DNA of 29,694 nucleotides from JANQQZ01 sp039187315 (GTDB taxonomy: Bacteria; Planctomycetota; Phycisphaerae; Phycisphaerales; UBA1924), in contig JBCCZQ010000037.1 of NCBI GenBank assembly GCA_039187315.1, positions 1-29,694 of the forward strand. The letters are read 5' to 3'. The notes under the pieces are model-generated. The model searched no databases and was not told where the DNA came from. It was given only the letters and a program-made list of their open reading frames with translations. The stretch's first letter is position 1; each line of letters starts with the position of its first letter. A program made the translations under genes and the position numbers. Positions 15,721 to 26,285 of this stretch are shown piece by piece.

Positions 15721-16302
15721 ATGGATGAGCACGACCTGATCGGCCGAGCCAGGCTCGGCGACAAGGCGGCGCTCGATGCGCTCTGGCAGCGGTACCGCCG
15801 GTGGGTGGCCGCCGTCCTGCTCGCGCACAAGCCGCGCGAGACGGACCTTGACGACCTGCTTCAGGAGGTGGCCCTCACCGTGGTTGAGAAGCTCGGACAG
15901 CTCGATGACCCCAAGGCGTTCAAGCCCTGGCTGCGCACGATCGCGGTCAACGCGGCCCGCGCGACTGGTCGCAAGCAGACGCGGCGTCGTGGCCTGCTCA
16001 AGCTGGTCCGCCACGAGGTCGCATCGGTCGGTTCAGACGGACAGGGCCGATGGAATCACGCATCTGGCATCGAGCGGGCGGAGCGCTCGCGCCGCATGAC
16101 CGGGCTGATCGATCGGCTGCCGGAGATATATCGTGAGTGCGTGCTGCTTCGGTGCGTCCGCGGGATGACGCACGCGCAGATCAGCGCGATCACAGGCCTG
16201 CCCGAAACCACGGTCGAGACGCGGATCGCTCGCGGCCGCCGGGCGCTCCGCGAGCTTGCGAACGAGGCGAATACGCCGCAGGAGAAGGCAGCCACGCCAT
16301 GA
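15721..16302 (+). CDS. ECF-type RNA polymerase sigma factor
   Basis: A 193-residue sigma-70-like protein with only regions 2 and 4, the extracytoplasmic-function plan. Region 2 spans about 5-85, with 'DLDDLLQEVALTVVEKL' and 'FKPWLRTIAVNAARATGRK'. Region 4 spans about 125-180, with 'LPEIYRECVLLRCVRGMTHAQ' broken here into helices and the recognition helix 'ITGLPETTVETRIARGRRAL'. Its stop overlaps the next start (ATGA), linking it to a membrane protein that is the likely anti-sigma factor. ATG 15721 is the start; upstream A/G-rich sequence gives only a weak ribosome-binding site. It is divergent from tatC. Confidence 0.9.
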   Translation: MDEHDLIGRARLGDKAALDALWQRYRRWVAAVLLAHKPRETDLDDLLQEVALTVVEKLGQLDDPKAFKPWLRTIAVNAARATGRKQTRRRGLLKLVRHEVASVGSDGQGRWNHASGIERAERSRRMTGLIDRLPEIYRECVLLRCVRGMTHAQISAITGLPETTVETRIARGRRALRELANEANTPQEKAATP

Positions 16303-17000
16303 CCCAAGCCGACACAGCTGGTTCTTCAGATAGACAGGACCGGCGGGACATCCTGATCGCACGGATCGTCGATGGGCACGCCAGCGCCGAGGACTGGCGC
16401 GAGCTGCGCACCATCGCGGCCGAGGACCAGTCGATCTGGTCCGAGCTCGCCGAGGAGCAGGAGCTGACCCGTGAGCTCGTGGACGTGGTCACCCTCGCCG
16501 GCGACATCGCCGAGCGGGTCGAGCTGCCCACACACGAGCAGACCCGGCATGCGCCCGGCCGGCGCCTTCGGCTCGTCGGCGTCGCGGGCGGCTGGGTTGC
16601 GGCGGCTGGCCTGACTCTCGCCTGGATGACCGGCACGCTGACCGGCACCATGACAAGCACGAACGCAAGCCCGTCCGGTACTGCCTCCGGCGCCCAGGCC
16701 GGTGCACAGGCCGGCTCGATGCAGACGGCGGGCATCATCAGCCCGATCAATTCCGCCGCGGAGGCGCTCGCGAAGTACCTCGAGCTCGGCAAGGAATCCG
16801 GTGAGGTCATCGGCGAGCTGCCCCAGAGCCTCGTACTGGACCGCACGCCGAACCCCGAGGGGGGGTACGACGTGGTCTACCTCCGCCAGATCGTCGAAAA
16901 GACGACGGTCGATGACATCTACGAGCCTGCGACCACCGACGCGGGCGACCTGGTGATCGTGCCCAAGAACGAGCCGACGCCGATACCCGCGGCCTGGTGA
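16299..17000 (+). CDS. Probable membrane-bound anti-sigma factor
   Basis: A 233-residue protein with a cytoplasmic N-terminal part. The pattern 'ILIARIVDGHASAEDWRELR' resembles the helical sigma-binding start of anti-sigma factors, but the zinc-binding HxxxCxxC is absent. One transmembrane helix follows at about residues 90-108, then an Ala/Gly/Ser/Thr linker and an extracytoplasmic domain of about 90 residues. It overlaps the sigma gene by 4 bp and has GGAG about 14 nt upstream. The function is inferred from gene order and topology; there is no clear Pfam-type signature. The outer domain may sense envelope state, with the next gene's product as a candidate partner. Confidence 0.65.
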   Translation: MTQADTAGSSDRQDRRDILIARIVDGHASAEDWRELRTIAAEDQSIWSELAEEQELTRELVDVVTLAGDIAERVELPTHEQTRHAPGRRLRLVGVAGGWVAAAGLTLAWMTGTLTGTMTSTNASPSGTASGAQAGAQAGSMQTAGIISPINSAAEALAKYLELGKESGEVIGELPQSLVLDRTPNPEGGYDVVYLRQIVEKTTVDDIYEPATTDAGDLVIVPKNEPTPIPAAW

Positions 17001-17056
17001 TCGAACATAACGCACGAACGAACACGACGACACACGCGAACGACAGGAGCCCCACG

Positions 17057-18727
17057 ATGCACGGACGGAACGCACGAACATGCCGGAACAGCCGCTGGAT
17101 GGCCGCGGCGCTCGCGGCGATCGCAGGCCTTGCCATCACAGCCGCCCCGGCTTCGGCCCAGCAGCGCACCTCGACGACGATCACGAGCGATAACGGCGAG
17201 ACCAGCACGGTCATCCGGACCCTTGTCGGCGGCGTGGAGTATCGCGTCGAATTGGAAAACGGTGAGATCACCGAAGTGACCGCTGATGGGCTCGAGGTCG
17301 GTTATGGCTTCGAGGACGGTGTCGTCTCGATCGAGGGCGAAGACGTCACGATCGTCGTGCCGCCGACAGGCCAGATCGGCGGGATCGGGCGCATCGGCAT
17401 CGGACGAGAGATGCGGCTGCCGGAGCTGATCGCCCCCGCTCGGCCGCAGGCCATCGAACAGCTGAACCCGCTCGAGCTCGACGGCAACAACTGGCGTCGC
17501 TGGGCCGGGGTTGAGCCGCCGAGAATGTTCGACCCGCCGAAGACGATGGTCGGCCTGACGCAGGTCGAGCTTGGCGATCAGCTCCGCGAGCACCTCGGTC
17601 TGGACGATGGCCAGGGCACGGTGGTGCTGAGCATCGTCGAGGGCCTGCCAGCGGACAAGGCGGGCCTGATGGCGGGTGATGTGCTCATCGAGATCGCGGG
17701 CGAGCCCGTCGAGGGAACGCAGACGCTGACCGAGGCGCTGGCCGAGCGCGAGCCTGGACAGGTTCTGGGTCTGGTGCTCCTGCGCAAGGGCTCGCCGGTT
17801 AGCTCGGAGATCGTGCTCGAGGCGTACGACCCGCAGCGGCTGAACCCGTTCATCGTCCAGCCCCGCGTCGGCCTCGATGGTGGGGGCCGGTGGGAGGTTG
17901 AGGTCTTCCCGGGTCGGCTAGAGCACTTCGAAGGTGACATCGAGGACGAATTTGACGAGTTCTTCCGTGACTTGGACGGCGTGCTGGACGAGGAAACCCT
18001 AGATCGGGTCCGCCAGGGCCAAGAACGGGCCCGTGCCGCGATCGAGCGGTCCCGTCAAGCCGTCCGTCGGGCGCAGCTCGAGGCGCTCGGGCAGCGCGAG
18101 ATGCTGCTGCGTGACCTCGATGGTCGGGCGATCATCATCGAGGGCGAGGCGAACGCGGAGCGCGAGCGTGCCCGCGCCGAATCGCTCCGGTTCGAGCGCG
18201 ACGAGCTGTTCGAGCACGCGCGGGCGCTGTCGCACCGTCTTCTGGACGCGATCGAGGACGAGGACGCTTCGGAAGAGATCGCCGAAGATCTCGAGCAGCT
18301 GCTCGGGCGGGCGATGGCCGTGCACCGCCAGTATGAGATCCGACGCAGGGCGATCGATAGAGACGACCACCCTCGTCACGGCGAGGCGGAATCGCTCCGC
18401 CGTGAGCGCGACAAGCTCAACGAGGTCGTGCACAACCTCTCTCGCGATCTCGAGAACAGGCTTGATCGTGCAGACGAGCCTGCTGAACGGCTTGCGATCG
18501 CCGAGCGGCTGATCGAGGCGTCGAACCGTTCGTCAGACCTGCATACGCAGTACGAGCGGCTCCGCCGCGTGACGCAGGGCGGGGAGCGTTTCGCCGAGCG
18601 CATGCCTGAAGAAGGGCTCGCCGACGAGGTGGCCGATCGTCTGGACGACATGGAGGACCGTTTCGATGCGCTCGAAGACCGGCTTGACCGCCTGCTCGAC
18701 GCGATCGAGGACGACTCCGAGCAGTAG
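17057..18727 (+). CDS. Exported PDZ-domain coiled-coil protein
   Basis: A 556-residue exported protein. Residues 1-34 are a signal peptide (basic start, hydrophobic core, 'ASA' before QQ). A beta-rich region follows, then a PDZ domain (about 170-255, with 'GLPADKAGLMAGDVLIEIAG' as its ligand-groove part). From about 300 to the end there is a long, very charged coiled coil rich in Arg, Glu and Leu. No protease catalytic triad is seen, so it is not a DegP/HtrA protease. ATG 17057 has AGGAG 7 nt upstream; a GTG at 16997 would add 20 residues. It shares an operon with the sigma and anti-sigma genes, so it may be part of their envelope signalling. Confidence 0.8.
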   Translation: MHGRNARTCRNSRWMAAALAAIAGLAITAAPASAQQRTSTTITSDNGETSTVIRTLVGGVEYRVELENGEITEVTADGLEVGYGFEDGVVSIEGEDVTIVVPPTGQIGGIGRIGIGREMRLPELIAPARPQAIEQLNPLELDGNNWRRWAGVEPPRMFDPPKTMVGLTQVELGDQLREHLGLDDGQGTVVLSIVEGLPADKAGLMAGDVLIEIAGEPVEGTQTLTEALAEREPGQVLGLVLLRKGSPVSSEIVLEAYDPQRLNPFIVQPRVGLDGGGRWEVEVFPGRLEHFEGDIEDEFDEFFRDLDGVLDEETLDRVRQGQERARAAIERSRQAVRRAQLEALGQREMLLRDLDGRAIIIEGEANAERERARAESLRFERDELFEHARALSHRLLDAIEDEDASEEIAEDLEQLLGRAMAVHRQYEIRRRAIDRDDHPRHGEAESLRRERDKLNEVVHNLSRDLENRLDRADEPAERLAIAERLIEASNRSSDLHTQYERLRRVTQGGERFAERMPEEGLADEVADRLDDMEDRFDALEDRLDRLLDAIEDDSEQ

Positions 18728-18822
18728 GCCTGCAACCCCACCGGCCCGACGCCCAACAACCACACGTCGGCGTGCGGGCGGAAGGAGACTCCCCGCTGCA
18801 CATCCCCCTCGCACCGCCGGCG

Positions 18823-18854
18823 CGCCGCACGCGGACTGCACCCCGCGTGCGGCG
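18823..18854 (+). terminator. Perfect 12-bp GC-rich hairpin after the PDZ gene
   Basis: Arms 18823-18834 and 18843-18854 are exact complements (CGCCGCACGCGG and its reverse complement) around an 8-nt loop. It lies about 95 bp after the PDZ stop. No T-run follows, so it is either a T-less terminator or another RNA or DNA structure. Confidence 0.5.
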
Positions 18855-18861
18855 ACCGAGC

Positions 18862-18928
18862 ACCGGACCCGCCCCGACCCGGGCGCACTCGGCAGGAGGC
18901 CGGGCGCACCGGCCGAGGCGGGTCCGGT
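18862..18928 (+). terminator. Long-range 12-bp hairpin before the MoxR gene
   Basis: ACCGGACCCGCC (18862-18873) pairs exactly with GGCGGGTCCGGT (18917-18928). The 43-nt apical region contains two direct copies of CCGGGCGCAC. The stem is followed by a short T-containing stretch (CTCTTGTTGG). Termination of the sigma operon or control of moxR are both possible. Confidence 0.5.
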
Positions 18929-19006
18929 CTCTTGTTGGATCGTGCGGAACCTCCTCCCCGCTGCGGTGTACCATCGTCGGAGCCGCATGCACGGAGGCCG
19001 CGACGC

Positions 19007-20116
<1,110 letters not shown>

Positions 20117-20130
20117 CAACCGGGCTGTTT

Positions 20131-20148
20131 TCGGCCGCTCAGGGCCGA
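20131..20148 (+). terminator. Possible terminator of the MoxR gene
   Basis: TCGGCC (20131-20136) and GGCCGA (20143-20148) form a 6-bp stem with a 6-nt loop, 15 bp after the stop. Only a weak TTCAT stretch follows. Confidence 0.35.
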
Positions 20149-20198
20149 TTCATACCCGAGCTTCGCATCCGGACTATCCCCGACTCGAATCATTCTAA

Positions 20199-20209
20199 GG
20201 ACAATGTCC
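20199..20209. promoter_or_regulatory. Candidate operator upstream of the Rrf2 gene
   Basis: GGACAATGTCC is an 11-bp palindrome (GGACA-A-TGTCC) located 76 bp before ATG 20285 and next to a CATTCT -10-like box. Rrf2 proteins often repress their own genes from such dyads. The dyad is short, so chance is not excluded. Confidence 0.35.
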
Positions 20210-20284
20210 AGAGGCGTTTGGGTGGCGTTCGCTGCCGTGCCTCTGACTCGTGTTGCCGCTTGGTCCGCATGAAGGGAGTCTGGC

Positions 20285-20887
20285 ATGATCCTGTCGCAGA
20301 CCGCTGAGTACGCCCTCCGGGCCACCGCAGCCTTGGCCTCCACTGGGGATCGCTTGGTGCCAACAGCCGAGCTGGCCAAGCTCGCCGATGTGCCGATGCC
20401 CTACCTGGCCAAGGTGCTCCAGCAGCTCGCGGGCGCGGATCTGATCCGGGGCCGGCGTGGTGTAGGCGGCGGGTACGCCCTCAACCGTGCGCACGAGGAC
20501 ATCTCGCTGTTCGATGTCATCAGCGCCGTGAGCGCGGTGCGCATGCCCGGGCCGATGCCGGCCGAGAGCGAGGCGGGCGATGTGCTCGATTCGCTCGACC
20601 GGGTGGTGCGTAAGGCTACGCACAACGCGATCAACGTCTACCAGACCGTCACCGTCGCGGACATCGCACGCGGTACCGTCCAACAGAACGGTGCCGCCTC
20701 GAACGGAAACGGTCACGCCAACGGTCACAGCAATGGTCACGCCAAGAGTGCCTTGAACGGCAATGGCAATGGCAATGGTCATGGCCAGCATGCAGACAGT
20801 GCCAACGGGCAGACCGGGCACGACCATCAGACGAATGGCCACAAACCGAGCAGCCTTGCTGTCAACGGCAACGGCCAGCTGCACTAG
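20285..20887 (+). CDS. Rrf2-family transcriptional regulator with Asn/Gly/His tail
   Basis: Residues 1-130 are a typical Rrf2 winged-helix protein: 'QTAEYALRATAAL', the recognition part 'PMPYLAKVLQQLAGADLI', the wing 'GRRGVGGGYAL', and the dimerisation helix 'DVLDSLDRVVRKATHNAI'. The three cysteines that hold an Fe-S cluster in IscR/NsrR-type members are missing; the protein has no cysteine at all. Residues 133-200 form a low-complexity tail of Asn, Gly and His repeats ('NGNGHANGHSNGH') with nine histidines, encoded by short DNA repeats (about 20700-20790). Such tails can bind metals, but that is inference. ATG 20285 has GGGAG 6 nt upstream. Confidence 0.85.
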   Translation: MILSQTAEYALRATAALASTGDRLVPTAELAKLADVPMPYLAKVLQQLAGADLIRGRRGVGGGYALNRAHEDISLFDVISAVSAVRMPGPMPAESEAGDVLDSLDRVVRKATHNAINVYQTVTVADIARGTVQQNGAASNGNGHANGHSNGHAKSALNGNGNGNGHGQHADSANGQTGHDHQTNGHKPSSLAVNGNGQLH

Positions 20888-20932
20888 CATCGGCCCCTGA
20901 GTTACACAGTCTCTGCAGCGTTTTCCGGTGTA

Positions 20933-21310
20933 TCAGCCCGCGAGGCGCCAGGTGCACCGTGTCTCGACCCCGCCCGAGCGGATAAACGAGAAGAGCTGGC
21001 GCACAGCGTCATCGTCGATGTTCACGAACGCCACGCCGAAGGTGGCGCCCCGGAACGGGTGCCGCTGGATCCAGCGGACCTCGCCGCTGATGGGCAGCTT
21101 GCCCTTGCCGTCCTGATCGAGGACGTTGAACTCGATGACGGTGCCGGGCCGCGAACCTCGCGGCAGCGATCCGCGTATACGCAGCCCACCGGCCGAGGCA
21201 TCGAGGATGACGCCGCGCGACGTGCGCAGGCCGGTTACGGCAACCCTTCCGTGATCCCGTCGTGGGTCGCGCTCCGGCCCGTGCCAGTTCAGGGGTGCAT
21301 CGCCGCTCAT
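20933..21310 (-). CDS. PilZ-domain protein
   Basis: A 125-residue single-domain protein with the c-di-GMP binding signature of PilZ: an RxxxR motif (R18 to R22 in 'RRDHGR') followed by D37-x-S39-x-x-G42 in 'DASAGG'. Beta strands after it ('GEVRWIQR', 'ATFGVAFVNI') fit the PilZ barrel. It probably acts as a c-di-GMP receptor, for motility, adhesion or secretion; no partner is identified by context. It lies about 100 bp downstream of lysS on the same strand and converges with the Rrf2 gene. No Shine-Dalgarno site or clear -10 box precedes ATG 21310. Confidence 0.85.
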   Translation of the reverse strand: MSGDAPLNWHGPERDPRRDHGRVAVTGLRTSRGVILDASAGGLRIRGSLPRGSRPGTVIEFNVLDQDGKGKLPISGEVRWIQRHPFRGATFGVAFVNIDDDAVRQLFSFIRSGGVETRCTWRLAG

Positions 21311-21413
21311 AGCGGGGGTATCGGCAGGATGGGCGGCCGGTTTCGCCCGGTCGGCGAGGTTTCTCCTGGCAGGTCCGGAGAACGGCGCCGGAGCCGATGC
21401 ATCTTGCTCAGTC

Positions 21414-23045
<1,632 letters not shown>

Positions 23046-23051
23046 ACGGGC

Positions 23052-23057
23052 AGTCTA
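23052..23057 (-). promoter_or_regulatory. Leaderless -10 element of lysS
   Basis: TAGACT on the minus strand (23057-23052) is followed by GCCCGT and then ATG 23045. The spacing is exactly 6 nt. No convincing -35 box is seen. Confidence 0.55.
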
Positions 23058-23188
23058 GAAAGCCACCGCCATCACCACCTGCCGCTGCCTGCTGCCGATT
23101 CCCATTGCCTATTCCATACTCCCTGGCCTTGCTTTGAATCGCAACCGGCACCCCGCTCGTACCCTACCAGAGACGGAGGAACCGGCCC

Positions 23189-23884
23189 GTGGGACGCCGC
23201 CGAACGCACGGATTCACGCTGATCGAGCTGCTGGTGGTCATCGCGATCATCGCGCTGCTTATCGGCATCCTGCTGCCGGCGCTTGGCCGGGCGCGGGAGT
23301 CGGCCCGTGCGACGGCGTGCCTTGCGAACCTCAAGGGTATTGGCGTCGGCGTCCAGCTCTATTACAACGACACGGACCTGCTGCCGAACGTCAGTGCGCT
23401 GACGAACCCCTCCGGCAACGAGAACGACGTCGCGCTGCTTGACGTGCTTGAGCAGTACGTCGATGTGCCGATGCCCCGGCGTGAGATCGAGGGCGATACC
23501 AGCTCAGCCTGGATCGTCAGCGATCCCTGGAAGTGCCCATCGGACCTGGAGAGCTCGGACGCGGCGAGCGGGTTCGCGGCGGTGCACGAGACGTTCGGCA
23601 CGAGCTATGAGTACGTGCCGGGCCAGATCTTGTTTGTCACCGAGATCTTCCTGCTCTTTCCTCGCGGCAACGAGTCGGCGCAGACCGCGATCACGCGCGG
23701 CCTTGAGCGGCGGGACTGGCCGATGCTGGTTGATGCCGATGACTGGCACCCCGGCTCGAGCCCTCGGAACGCGCTGTACTTCCCGGACATGCGGGCCGCG
23801 GCGAACGAACAGCCGCCCGAGATCGAGTTCGTCCGCTTCCTCGAGGAGATCACGCCCAGGACCACGTCCCTTCCCGGCGGGTGA
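23189..23884 (+). CDS. Prepilin-like protein with N-terminal methylation motif
   Basis: The 231-residue protein starts with a short basic leader and the type IV prepilin/pseudopilin signature 'GFTLIELLVVIAIIALLIG'. Cleavage would fall between G8 and F9, with E13 as the fifth residue of the mature form. The rest is a soluble domain with 'ANLKGIGVGVQLYYND', typical of the many such proteins of Planctomycetota. It may be a type II secretion pseudopilin or a surface protein that uses the same export route; no other pilus or secretion gene is nearby. The start is GTG 23189 with GGAGG 9 nt upstream. Its stop overlaps the next gene's GTG. Confidence 0.85.
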   Translation: MGRRRTHGFTLIELLVVIAIIALLIGILLPALGRARESARATACLANLKGIGVGVQLYYNDTDLLPNVSALTNPSGNENDVALLDVLEQYVDVPMPRREIEGDTSSAWIVSDPWKCPSDLESSDAASGFAAVHETFGTSYEYVPGQILFVTEIFLLFPRGNESAQTAITRGLERRDWPMLVDADDWHPGSSPRNALYFPDMRAAANEQPPEIEFVRFLEEITPRTTSLPGG

Positions 23885-24762
23885 GCCGACGCCGATGCGA
23901 GCCAAGGATGAGTGAACCGAACACCGAGCCCCATCCCCGTCCCCAGCCGACGCCCGGACAACAAATGGGCTCGCTGCTCGATGACCTCGATACCGCTGCG
24001 CCCTTGCCGAAGAAGTCTCGCGGACTTGGTGGGAATCCCTTCAAAGCATTCATCGCATCGCAGACGTCGACGCCCGAGCGGGCCAAGCGCTTCCGCGGCA
24101 TCACGGGCTCGATCGCAGGCTTGGGCATCGGCGGCTTGGCTGTGTGGGGCGTGCTGCTGCTGATCCCGGTAGCGCAGCCGGACTACCTCGACGACCCGAT
24201 GGATGACGTGCTCGGCTACACGCTGCTGACGACGGAGTTCAACCGGCTGCCGCTGGAGGATCGCGTCGACCTGATCGGCCAGCTCGTCAAGCGGGTGGAG
24301 GCGATGGACGCAGACGATGGGAGCGTGATGGCCGCGTTTGCCGCGGGCATCATGGGCGAGGCCCGCGAGCAGCTAGAGGAGAACGCAAGCCAGCTCGTTA
24401 TCGACATGTGGGACGAGTTCGCGCCCGGCTACCAGAACATCAGCGACCCGGCCGACCGCGAGGCGTACCTGGCCGATGCCGTCGTTGGGATGACACGGCT
24501 TGTCGAGCGCCTCGACGGCGACCCGACGAGCAAGTCGGACGATGAGCTGCTCGCCGACGCCCGCCGCCAGGCCGAGCGTGACCAGGAAATCTTCAGCGAT
24601 CCTGCCCGTGGGCCGAGCGCCGCAGGGGTGGCGCGGTTCATGAGCCTTATGGAGCGCGAGGTCGGCTCGCGCGCCACGCCGCACCAGCGCGCACGCATCG
24701 CCCAGATCTCGCGCGACATGACACGCTATCTCCGCGGCGAGCCGATCGACGGCGGCGGCTGA
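23881..24762 (+). CDS. Single-pass membrane protein, unknown
   Basis: A 293-residue protein with a Pro-rich N-terminus, one hydrophobic helix (about residues 75-98, Gly-rich then 'VWGVLLLIPVA') and a long helical, acidic C-terminal part of about 190 residues with no known motif. It is not a typical signal peptide, so the protein probably stays anchored with its C-terminal part outside. The start could be GTG 23881 (overlapping the preceding stop by 4 bp) or ATG 23908. It may be co-transcribed with the prepilin-like gene. It converges with pyrE. No family was recognised. Confidence 0.7.
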   Translation: MSRRRCEPRMSEPNTEPHPRPQPTPGQQMGSLLDDLDTAAPLPKKSRGLGGNPFKAFIASQTSTPERAKRFRGITGSIAGLGIGGLAVWGVLLLIPVAQPDYLDDPMDDVLGYTLLTTEFNRLPLEDRVDLIGQLVKRVEAMDADDGSVMAAFAAGIMGEAREQLEENASQLVIDMWDEFAPGYQNISDPADREAYLADAVVGMTRLVERLDGDPTSKSDDELLADARRQAERDQEIFSDPARGPSAAGVARFMSLMEREVGSRATPHQRARIAQISRDMTRYLRGEPIDGGG

Positions 24763-24776
24763 GGGAAGGGCGTCGG

Positions 24777-25331
24777 CTACACGTCGGTCACGCCGAGATC
24801 GCGCACCGTGAACAGCCGTTCGAAGCGCACGCCAGCGCCCGCCATCGTCTCGGCGGCGCCCTCCAGCCGGTCGACGACCGCGATGGCCGCGAGCACCTCC
24901 GCCCCTTGCTCCCGGATCGTGGCGCATGCCTCGGCGGCCTGGCCCGCGGTCGTCGCAACATCTTCGAGCAGGATGACCCGGTCGCCGGCGTTCAGCTCGC
25001 CCTCGAGCTGCTTCGCGGTGCCGTAGTCCTTCTTCTGGTTGCGGATGAACACAACCGGGTGGCCGGTGATGAGGCCGGTGGCGGTGACAAGCGGGATGCC
25101 GCCGAGTTCGGCGCCGGCGAGGCGATCGGCGGGTGCGCCCGCGTCGGCCTCGACGGCGCGGACGGTCTCGGCGAACAGTTCGGCCACGGCGCGCAGGACC
25201 TCGGGCCGCGTGCTGAAGCGGTACTTGTCGAGGTAATAGGAGCTTGTGCGGCCCGAGCGGAGCGTGAACGTCCCCCGCAGCAGGCTCAGCTCGGCGATCT
25301 TCTCGGCCAGTGCTTCACGCGTCATGGTCAT
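24777..25331 (-). CDS. pyrE: Orotate phosphoribosyltransferase
   Basis: PyrE joins orotate and PRPP to make OMP in pyrimidine synthesis. The 184-residue protein shows 'FTLRSGRTSSYYLD' for the orotate-side loop, 'KKDYGTAKQLEG' for the flexible loop, and the PRPP-binding signature 'VILLEDVATTAGQA'. Its length is near the family's lower end. M1 and M3 are both possible starts; ATG 25331 has TACGCT 5 nt upstream and no Shine-Dalgarno site. The gene ends 15 bp from the end of the convergent membrane-protein gene. No other pyrimidine gene is in this window. Confidence 0.93.
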   Translation of the reverse strand: MTMTREALAEKIAELSLLRGTFTLRSGRTSSYYLDKYRFSTRPEVLRAVAELFAETVRAVEADAGAPADRLAGAELGGIPLVTATGLITGHPVVFIRNQKKDYGTAKQLEGELNAGDRVILLEDVATTAGQAAEACATIREQGAEVLAAIAVVDRLEGAAETMAGAGVRFERLFTVRDLGVTDV

Positions 25332-25336
25332 GCCGC

Positions 25337-25342
25337 AGCGTA
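25337..25342 (-). promoter_or_regulatory. -10 element of pyrE
   Basis: TACGCT on the minus strand lies 5 nt before ATG 25331, one nt closer than in the other leaderless genes. If used, the mRNA would start at or within 1-2 bases of the start codon, or translation could use the ATG of codon 3. Confidence 0.4.
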
Positions 25343-25406
25343 GGTTGCCGCCGCCGGTGCAATACCGGTGGGGCCGCGCCGTTGGGCTCTCGGGAAGGAG
25401 CGTGCC

Positions 25407-26285
25407 ATGCCGATCGCTGTGTGTGCCGTGCTAGTTGGATTGGTGCTGTCGGCGGCGTCTTCGTCCGCGGCTGGCCAGCCGGCGGATGACGGATTCCTCG
25501 GCGGGCCCGCGGTCGAGGCGGAGGCCGCCCGGCTGACGCTCGTCGAGCGCGACTACGAGGGCAGGCTCCGGCGGCTGGAAGTCCGGCCCGAGGTGGCGGC
25601 GATCGACCTGATCGGGCTGGGCGATGAGGCTCGCGCTGATGCGGACGCTGTCGTCGAAGCTCGGGCGGCGGAGGTCGAGGCGATCGTGTTCGACAACCTG
25701 CTGCTGCTGACCAAGCTCCAGACGGCGCGGACCAACCTCGACGACCCGACGGGCGAAATTCCTGTGGAGCTCCGCAGGGAGATGATGGCCGTGATCCGCC
25801 CGCTTGTGATGGGCGAGCCGCTCGTGGATCAGATCGCCGCAACCATGCCGGAAGATGCGCGCGAGACGTACCGCGCGCTCGTCACGGAATACACCGAGGC
25901 GCTCGCGGATGCAGGCCCCGAGAACCCCCGCCGCGCCCGTCAGAGGCTCGGACGCGGCAGTCGCGGCGGCATGGCGGCCCGGTTCGAGCTGCTGCGTGTC
26001 GAGGTCGCCGCGGCATATCAGCGGGGCTCTGCTGGGAGGACGGCCGACCTGGACGCGTTTCTCAGTGAGCTCGACTTGACCCCCGAGCAAGAGGGCCCGA
26101 TCCGGCAGATCATCATGGACCTGTTCACGCAGTCCGACGGCGAGCCGAGCGAGGCTGCCCGGGCCGAGGCGTTTCGCGAGGCGGTAGCCCTGCTCGAGCC
26201 GGAGCAGCGGCGGGTGCTGATGGACCGCCTGCGCGAGGCGCAGCGGGCACGGAGCGAGGCCGCGATGGCTGGCTCTGGCGGCTGA
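25407..26285 (+). CDS. Exported protein with LTxxQ-like motif
   Basis: A 292-residue protein with a clear signal peptide ('VCAVLVGLVLSAASSSAAG', cleavage near 'AAG-Q'). The rest is helical and charged. Near the C-terminus it has 'LTPEQ' (224-228), and 'LEPEQ' (263-267) about 35 residues later. The pair resembles the LTxxQ repeats of Spy/CpxP periplasmic chaperones. Function is not established; a periplasmic chaperone or stress protein is a guess. ATG 25407 has GGAAGGAG 7 nt upstream. It is divergent from pyrE with 75 bp between starts. Confidence 0.7.
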   Translation: MPIAVCAVLVGLVLSAASSSAAGQPADDGFLGGPAVEAEAARLTLVERDYEGRLRRLEVRPEVAAIDLIGLGDEARADADAVVEARAAEVEAIVFDNLLLLTKLQTARTNLDDPTGEIPVELRREMMAVIRPLVMGEPLVDQIAATMPEDARETYRALVTEYTEALADAGPENPRRARQRLGRGSRGGMAARFELLRVEVAAAYQRGSAGRTADLDAFLSELDLTPEQEGPIRQIIMDLFTQSDGEPSEAARAEAFREAVALLEPEQRRVLMDRLREAQRARSEAAMAGSGG

